A stretch of 64,000 nt of DNA from Sipunculus nudus. Taxonomy: Eukaryota; Annelida; Sipuncula; Golfingiida; Sipunculidae. Positions 56,790-64,000 of the stretch are shown here, one piece after another. The notes under the pieces are model-generated. The model was not told the DNA's origin, searched no databases, and worked only from the letters and a program-made list of their open reading frames with translations. Made by a program: the position numbers and the translations under genes. The stretch's first letter is position 1. Each line of letters begins with the position of its first letter. Where the stretch lies: contig CM049306.1 in NCBI GenBank assembly GCA_026874595.1, positions 27,273,519 to 27,337,518 of the forward strand, given 5' to 3'.

Positions 56790-59140
56790 ATACTTAATGA
56801 TGCAATATATTATTAATATTAAATAACTTTCTAGTTGATATTTATTTAAGGAGGTGTTTGCCAGGGATGTTATACCTTACAACTTATTAGCAAACAAGCT
56901 GAAGTACACAATAATATCTATTCAATATATAACCTTTATCTTTACATACGTTGTTACATAGAGTATATTTGTAATGATTGTAAAATATATACATGAAAAA
57001 GCCTAAACTACCCAATTACCAAAGTATATGTACTATTAAAATTATCTTTCGGGGTGTCTTTTTCTTGTCTTCGACTGATCGAATTCCAAAAATCACCGCC
57101 TGGTGGTGTTTCTATAAAAATATAAGTACTAGATCACACAAATCCAAAATTCTACAGCACATGGATGGAACGCAAGCGCATGCACTTACTACGATTTATC
57201 ATTCTTTCGCCTGTTGCTTGATAACATTAGTACAGTAACCATTAGTACAGTTTACCCTGTGTACAAGGAAAATCGCGTCGCCGCAATTCTTTTTTTTTTT
57301 TATATTTTGTTAATATTGAAATTTCAGCTGTATACTGCTTTGATTAAGAAAATAAAAAGCTGAGGTTTTTCTTAGGCATGACCAGTTGTTCTTAAATGTT
57401 ATGCCTCCGGTGGTCTCCTAATCCATGCAGGGCCTCAAATCAGTTGATCCGCCACTGACTGGCCCTGGAGAAGATAGATCTGAAAGATTTAATTTCAGGT
57501 TTTCATGAAACTCCACTAGACTACACATATATATTTTTTGATTACGTAGAAGTGTGACGCCTGCTATAAATGAGGGGAAAATTGTTTGTTTCTGTGTGTG
57601 GAAGAACAATTATTTTATTCATAGTCATTCTTCGGGTGTGTGCGTGTGTGTGTGGGGAGGGGGGGGGGGGGAGTCCTTACAGTATCAACTGGAAGATATT
57701 TTTGTTAGGTTCACAGTTGATTTTTCTGGGTTTTTTTTTTTTTTTTGCTTTCTTAAAATAACAAAGAATGAATCTTTATATCATGAAAATTTGATGTTAT
57801 ATCGGTTCGGCGAAACTGTAGGGCTGGTACAATTTATGTATATATATGAACATGTCAGTCAGTGCAAGTAAATAGTTCCTGTAAAATATTCGATTTATTT
57901 CTTAAAGAAGTTAATATTTGTTGACACATTAGATATAGGTTCTAAGGGGGAAAAACCTTTGTTCCCGTTAACAAAGCAGAAAAATATTGGGTCGGTAGCT
58001 AGGTAAAAGTTTTTTTTTATTTTTTTTTTTACAACCAGGTTCATTACACCAGTTTTATGCGACATGGTCACTATATGCTGTCAATTTACACACAGAACAC
58101 CTTCAATTTGTAATTACACATACAGACACGCGTGCATCTGAAATAGATATTTCACCATGTATTCAAACTTCAGATAGATATATTATGTCAAACTGTGACA
58201 GGTCCTATAGTGTTGTGGCCTGATCATCAACTTCGCTCACTGCAAATTTTATGCAAAGACGACGGAGTTGCATTAAGGTAACTTGCCACAGTCCCGAGCG
58301 ATGTCAGAAATTTTAATCAATGGCTGATTAATTTTACCTTAAAATTTGGATGGAGACGCGGATTGGGGATAGGAAACAGGAATTTATTTACCTGGTCGTA
58401 TCGTACTAGCGGGCCTAATTTGGACGATGATATATTTCGCTAATTTGACAAAAAGTATAAGTACCTTTTAAATGCATGAATATATTGGTTAGTATAACTA
58501 TTTATGTCATGCAATCATTTTTTTATGTTTGGAAATAAGTTCAAACATGACATTTTATGGTAATGATTTATTTGTGTCACCGGCATTGAGAAAATATAGA
58601 AGTGTTTACTTCCAAACCATCCTGGGACTTAACAATTTTAAAATGGTCCAAAGGTTGTCTTTTGATTGTAAAATTCAGTGTGCACCTGAAGGTTCCAGTG
58701 AAAATATGTGATCTGATCTGCTAGTAGCTGTTTGTAAGTTTTTAATTTTGATCAGAAAAACAAACTCCCTTAATTCATGGAATCCCCCTAAAAAGTGTTC
58801 CTTTGATTTATATTTGATTTGGTACAAATATCATACTATTTTCAATTTTTTTTTCTGAGCTAAAAGTTTGTACTATCTGCAATTTTCAAGGAAAGATCAG
58901 AACATTTTATAAATTTCGCACCGATTGCCTGTGGTCATAATCGTCACTTAATTCGACACATCATTTATGTCACTAAGTCACTTCCTTTTGCCAAGGGCGC
59001 ATTTAAAAATTGTTCCGGTTAACTAAATTGACTAGAAATATCCGAAGTTTTGGAAACGCGTATCCTGAAAATAGGTGATTTTTGCAAGGAAACTGGAAGT
59101 GGATTTGCGATCATTGATTTGCCAGAAAATTCACTTGGCG
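56790..59140. other. Non-coding, no gene recognised
   Basis: AT-rich, with a GT/G-rich run at 57636-57671 and several T runs. No exon with matched splice sites was seen. Confidence 0.4.
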
Positions 59141-59148
59141 CTCTGTTA

Positions 59149-59791
59149 CACCCCCGTCACACGAGGAGGCGATCTCGCTGCGATCACCGAATTGGGGCAG
59201 ATCGCCGTAGAGCGCAGTCAGAGTGGCCTTAAGTTTTCATGAGCTTCGTAGGAGCGAGATAGTGTCGCCTTCGGTCGTCATATGGTCATCATGAATGCCA
59301 TGAGTGGCGACCAGTTTTGAACATGGACAAATTTTCCGCCGCGGGGTCGCCGTGGATTTAAAGCGCAGTCAGATCGGAATTCGATCGCCCTCAGTGTCCC
59401 AGCAGCGCAGTACCAGCTTCCTGACAGCGCAGGTCGATTGCCAGTTAATATGGTAGCATCGGTCTATCTGTTACGCTTCGCTGCCCCAGCACACTTACCC
59501 TCGCCGCTACCGAGACCTCGGTGACCCTAGTGAGCTCTTTACATGCTTCGTAAGGTGCTGCCGCTGCGCTTATGACGTCAGAGCTGCGCTTTCTCTGCGC
59601 CCGGTTGGATTCGACGTATGCTGGTGTCTGCGCTCTGACGAAGTTCGCGGCGCCAGCACACGTCGTTTCAGCGGGGCGAGAGCGGCATTGCAGTCATATT
59701 TGGAGGGTTTTTACGATGTTAAGGGCGACCAACGGCGATCTAATAGGTCGCCGTGGTCACCGTAAGGTCTCCTTCTCGTGTGATGGGGGCT
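59149..59791. mobile_element. Non-autonomous TIR element, GC-rich
   Basis: Ends are inverted: left CACCCCCGTCACACGAGGAG, right (reverse complement) AGCCCCCATCACACGAGAAG. TTAC or TTA flanks both sides (59146-59149 and 59792-59795), consistent with a 3-bp TWA-type duplication. The interior is CpG-rich, with repeated gatcgcc / ggcgatc words. The open frames inside are short and frame-overlapping. No transposase. Confidence 0.7.
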
Positions 59792-59799
59792 TTACCGTC

Positions 59800-62530
59800 A
59801 GCTTTCAAAAGGTCAGGAGCTCGCTCAATGCAGCTTGGGTGTGGCAAAAAAAATGGCTGTTCCTTTTACCGTACACTGCGTACAACTGCTCAATTTAATA
59901 TTCAAGATAATAACGGGAGTGTACACACAGGGCGGAACAGCCTTCCGGAGGGCCACTTGTGTGTTAGTTTATAAGACTACATGCATGCATCTTTGTGACA
60001 ACGCGTAAAACCGCATAGTTTCAACTGGCAATGTGGCTTTTAGGACGAGGGAATTCATCAATAGTAGAAATATTACTGTTGAAATGGAATATTTTTATAT
60101 TATATAGTAATAGGTGAAACAAGCACAATTGATATATCTAATTAACTTTTATTAGACCAGTACCGCCAACCGTGTCCATTTTTAACTGCTGTTAGCAGTA
60201 TAAAAGTTGAAAGAAAAGTAACAGCAGGGGACTTTGACTTTAGAAAGTGGTGACTTGTAAGGCAGAAAGATGAAATTCAGACATTTTTTCATACATATAC
60301 ATTTAGTCCTGGAAACTTGGCGCGATAGAAAATCGTTCACTCAAGAGGCATTTTGCTTAATCTTCGCCGACAGAACTGATCCCCTTCGTAATTGGTCCGT
60401 GCAAGTTTTGTCAGTAAACTCTGATAGTAGTATTGGTATATTAGCGTGTCTGTCAACATAAGGTCTACCTCGCTTAAGACCAGACTTTTGGACTTATGAG
60501 CCTGGACTTCACAGGGTATAGCCTCAGTGGCGCTCGGCCGGCACATGTCAAGCGAAGATACACGGTGGTCGGCAAATGAGGAAATTTGACCAACTGCGTC
60601 ATTGACATTGTTAGGTCATTATTAGAATAGACTCTTCTATCATATAATAAGGAAACCTTAATTACAAAAATGACATGTCATGACAAAGAGAAGCTTTTAG
60701 AAGCATGCGGTGTTTAACAGAGGTGAACTTTTGAATTACCAATTGTGTCATAAGCTTTATCCCTGTGCGGCGACTCCTAGCAAACGTCAGCCTGACGGGG
60801 ATTCCGAGAGCGCTTTTTCTAGGTGAGTGTTGGTGTGTGAGGGAGGGTGTGCATGTGTGTGTATGAACTTAGAATTGTATAGACAATATCACAAAATCTA
60901 GATGTGATGTATTATAATACAAATCATGGGTGCACTTAAGGATACGTGATCCATCATGTCATGACATCTGCCAGCAGGAAGATCGGTCACAAGGGTCGAC
61001 CACAAAACCTAGAGCGTACGCATTACATCCTAGCTTAGTAAACCGTTGAACGGAAACGAGGTATGAATCATAAGTTAATACACTGCTAGCACGCTGGGAC
61101 AGTCCCCTTGGTCAATTAGGGAAATATTTTCAATTTTCGATTGCGAACTATCATAGATGAATGAACCATGTTGTTATTCTTTTATTAAATAATTTGTTGA
61201 AAATGAGTTAGCATTAGTTTAAGGTTTTTTGTCCGTTTGATGATGCGCCATCACATTCTTCACTTTTTCAAAGGTGACTGTGTTTGTGCTCGGCATATTT
61301 CGATATGTTCTTTATTATTAATGGTAAACCATATGTTCTTTAAATCTATATTTTTCTACATAAGCTTATAATTAATTCTTGTTTGCTGAATCATCTCGCT
61401 GATTGTATCTGCATTTGTTATGAGTTTGTGGACTTATTTGATTTAAACGAGGTGATTGATAAATGATGCACCGTATAGTCATTTAAACGATACGTAGTAG
61501 CAAAAGTATTAGACTGTCCTCTTGTATATAGGTCACAATACACGAAACAGACATTATATAATTTGTACTTTGGCTAATATTATATGATGAGAAATTTTAC
61601 AAAATTAACAATTGTTTAGTTCATATAAATTTCATATTAAATTTTTGACACATAAGCCCTGTCAATTAGAGCTGGATCCCTGTTGAGATACTGCACCGCC
61701 TATGAAATCTAATCATTCATGTGTGACCAAAACCTAATCAAGTCAGAGATCCAGAATATCCCCTGCAAAAGCGAATCGAGGTGAGGGGTCCAGGCCCCCC
61801 CCCCCCCCCCTTCATCAACCTTTTTGGAAAGGTTTCAGGCCAACTTCTACGGCCCCCCCCCCCCTTTCCGGACCTGGGGATTTTTTTTAGGTTTTGTGAC
61901 AAGTCCTTGGTTGGACTCCTCCTTTTCCTAAATTCTGCATTCGCCCCGCCCTGCCATTATATATATGAGTAGCATAGAAATTGTTAATGGGCGAACTCAT
62001 GGTAAGACAGGCAGACAGACAGACGTAGCAGTTTTATCTGCGCTCCACGGACCAGATGATAACTATGGCAGATCTTGGCAAATCCCTACCCTATAACCTC
62101 CACTAAAACCTCACTTTTCCCCGAAACCGAATTTTCACTAACACTGCCTTCGAACTTTGGTTGGTGTTCCTAACACACTTTATCTAGGTAAGAAAAATCA
62201 TTTTTGTTTGTTGAATATGATGTATACACAGATAACTTTCTACCCAGGGGCGTATCTAGGATTTAGGAAAAGGAGGAGTCCAACCCAGGAGGACCGATGA
62301 CAAAACTAAAAAATGTCTCCAGGTCCGGAGAGGGTTGGGGGGGGGGGGGGGGCAGGCCGCAAGAAAATGGTTTGAAACTCTAAAAAAAGGTTGTGGCTGT
62401 TGAAAAAGGGTCAGGACCAACCCCTTCTGCTACCAAGATCATTTTCAATCTGATTAAAACAACTTTCACTTGCCAACAGGATTCGTTCTAACCCGACATT
62501 ATCATACATCTTTGTTTTTATAGCTGTTGG
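59800..62530. other. Non-coding, no gene recognised
   Basis: Contains C runs (61796-61810, 61852-61864), a G run (62337-62352) and a caggggcgtatctaggattt motif at 62248. That motif resembles caggggcgtagcc at 52431 and is probably the end of a common short repeat. A donor-like CTAG|GTGAGTG lies at 60822, with no matching acceptor found. Confidence 0.4.
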
Positions 62531-62535
62531 CTCAC

Positions 62536-62670
62536 CATTTTTGAAACATGACGGGGTATGCAACCGGAAGCGAAGTAGCGTCAGGGGACGCTGCCGGTTC
62601 CTGATAAATGCTCGGCTGACAGCAGCCCCGCACAGCTTGGGTACCAGCAGCATCAACTCGTTGTATATTT
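62536..62670 (-). other. Exon candidate with both splice sites
   Basis: A cctccag acceptor at 62671-62677 and an AATG|GTGAGCC donor enclose 135 nt, a multiple of three. The open phase (LLVPKLCGAAVSRAFI, RPLTLLRFRLHTP) has protein-like composition and higher GC than its flanks. No family is recognised, and neighbouring exons were not found, so the call is tentative. A chance open frame in a repeat is the alternative. Confidence 0.3.
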
Positions 62671-62925
62671 CTGGAGGTATGATGATTTCATATTATATCA
62701 GTTAATGTATCTGATGCTCGTATGCAGTCTCTGTTTGATAGATATGCATGTGCAATTTTCAGTTATATATTTACTCATTGTCCTTTCGTCGAGAATATAA
62801 TAGAGACAATTATGACTTTGTAGATCTGTAATTATCATAATTACACAGTGTATAAATTTTGAGTTTATTTGAGTGACACAGACGCTGGGCACCCATAGAA
62901 AGCATGTATATTCATGGCTAATAAC

Positions 62926-62926
62926 G

Positions 62927-62995
<69 letters not shown>
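62926..62995. repeat. TA microsatellite
   Basis: Nearly pure TA, 70 bp. Confidence 0.93.
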
Positions 62996-62999
62996 AGAA

Positions 63000-64000
63000 T
63001 ATATTTTTAGCATTTTCGACGCTTTAATCACATTATCATCACTGTAATGGCATCATAATAGCTTTATTAGCATTAATATGATAATTTTTCCTTTCATCCC
63101 TTTAGTCATACACCAGTGTTAATCGCCGTAGCCACGTTGTTCTCCACAGTGCAGTCACATCGTCATCATCATCTTTATAATCAGATTATCATTTATGTAG
63201 CACGTCATCAACAATCGCGTCATCAACATCACTATAATTACCTTTTCATTATCATCACAACTGTAAATTATCTGTCATTGGTTTTAGTTTTTACATACTC
63301 AATTTTCAAATAAATTTTAATGCTTTGATGACAACACAAATCTATTTTAATTAGTTTAATAATTATGTTTGGTAAATTATTATTTTTATTCATTTTTGCA
63401 CCCAGTTGTGCTATAAAAATGGCGTATTTTATCATACTGATGCATATATTGATGAAAAATAATGTAGTATTCAAATCGAACCAAAGACCGCACCCTAATA
63501 CTATATGTTTCCATTTTACGTTCTTCTGTAAGATACTATTAATAATTGTCCAGATTTCTTTCACTATTTACAGTTAAACAACATATGACACAAATTGTCA
63601 AGTTGTTACAAATATTTGCAAACTGTGAGCTATATCCGATTAAGTTTTGCAGGGTCTATAATCAAATTCGGCTATTTTCTTACATGGAAATGATTTTATC
63701 TTTAAATTTTATTTATCTTCCCCAGGGATTATATTGTAAATATTAAGTTTTTTTTCTTTCACATTTTATGTATTGCTGGAGATTAAAATTTTCTCTCTGC
63801 TAACATATCGCAGAAAAAAAATGTTCTACTCCTTAATTTTGTGGTGTTTTTACCTGTGAATACATTGTTATATTTTGCATTTTACTGGTCTTTTAGATTT
63901 GTTCATGGTAAATTATTTTTAAATATTTTTTGCGTTATACGTTTTAGCACAGCATATTCAATAATCCAGTTTCTATTTTTTTTTAGTTTCTGTAAAATAT
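63000..64000. other. Non-coding to window end
   Basis: AT-rich, with a run of atcatca-type words at 63040-63270. No exon was recognised. Confidence 0.4.

Noticed and set aside
57554-57871. 105-codon frame with Gly/Val and Phe runs
   Set aside because: Built on GT/G and T homopolymer runs; no domain.
60740-60822. Donor-like CTAG|GTGAGTG after a short open stretch
   Set aside because: Two frames are open at once, and no acceptor or partner exon was found.

Overview
This is AT-rich, intron-bearing animal DNA, most likely from a marine mollusc and probably a bivalve. That identification is inference. It rests on the gene structure (short exons, multi-kilobase introns, GT-AG junctions), many hairpin-ended tandem-repeat families, Ty3 and non-LTR retrotransposon remnants, and frequent poly-C/poly-G and TA runs. 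There is no prokaryotic gene organisation. Most short open frames are chance or repeat-derived.

Layout: 1-2.7 kb is AT-rich, with one CpG-rich, donor-flanked exon candidate. 2725-7411 is a full-length Ty3/gypsy element on the minus strand, with 182-bp LTRs, a 5-bp target duplication (ATGTC), a polypurine tract and a decayed gag-pol. 8.3-12.4 kb holds a TTA-flanked terminal-inverted-repeat element, an AAGATGGCG-type repeat block and a conserved-looking protein fragment. 14988-29892 is the one well-supported host gene (minus strand). I reassembled three coding exons whose splice phases agree, giving a secreted protein of about 732 residues: signal peptide, five VCBS/FG-GAP-like calcium-binding repeats, and a large C-terminal region with a zinc-peptidase HExxH motif. 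Its two introns (about 8.1 and 4.6 kb) hold a decayed LINE, a 697-bp TA-flanked repeat, inverted repeats and several tandem families.

30-44 kb is almost entirely repeats: hairpin-ended tandem families in both orientations, a second LINE, and a tandem array of about 337-bp units (39.6-43.6 kb). 44048-52218 is a nested insertion. A 5'-truncated LINE with a 21-bp target duplication is split by a 7.04-kb element with inverted termini. That element carries AAAGGGTTTT-rich subterminal repeats, a 15-unit array of 145 bp, a 303-bp near-perfect duplication and hints of a spliced minus-strand transcript, but no recognisable transposase. 52.2-64 kb holds a second copy of the TTA-type element, a tRNA-like SINE head, the second 697-bp repeat, another inverted-repeat element and one exon candidate near 62.6 kb.

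The strongest leads are the secreted VCBS/HExxH protein and the nested 7-kb satellite-carrying element. All domain calls are by eye; no searches were run.
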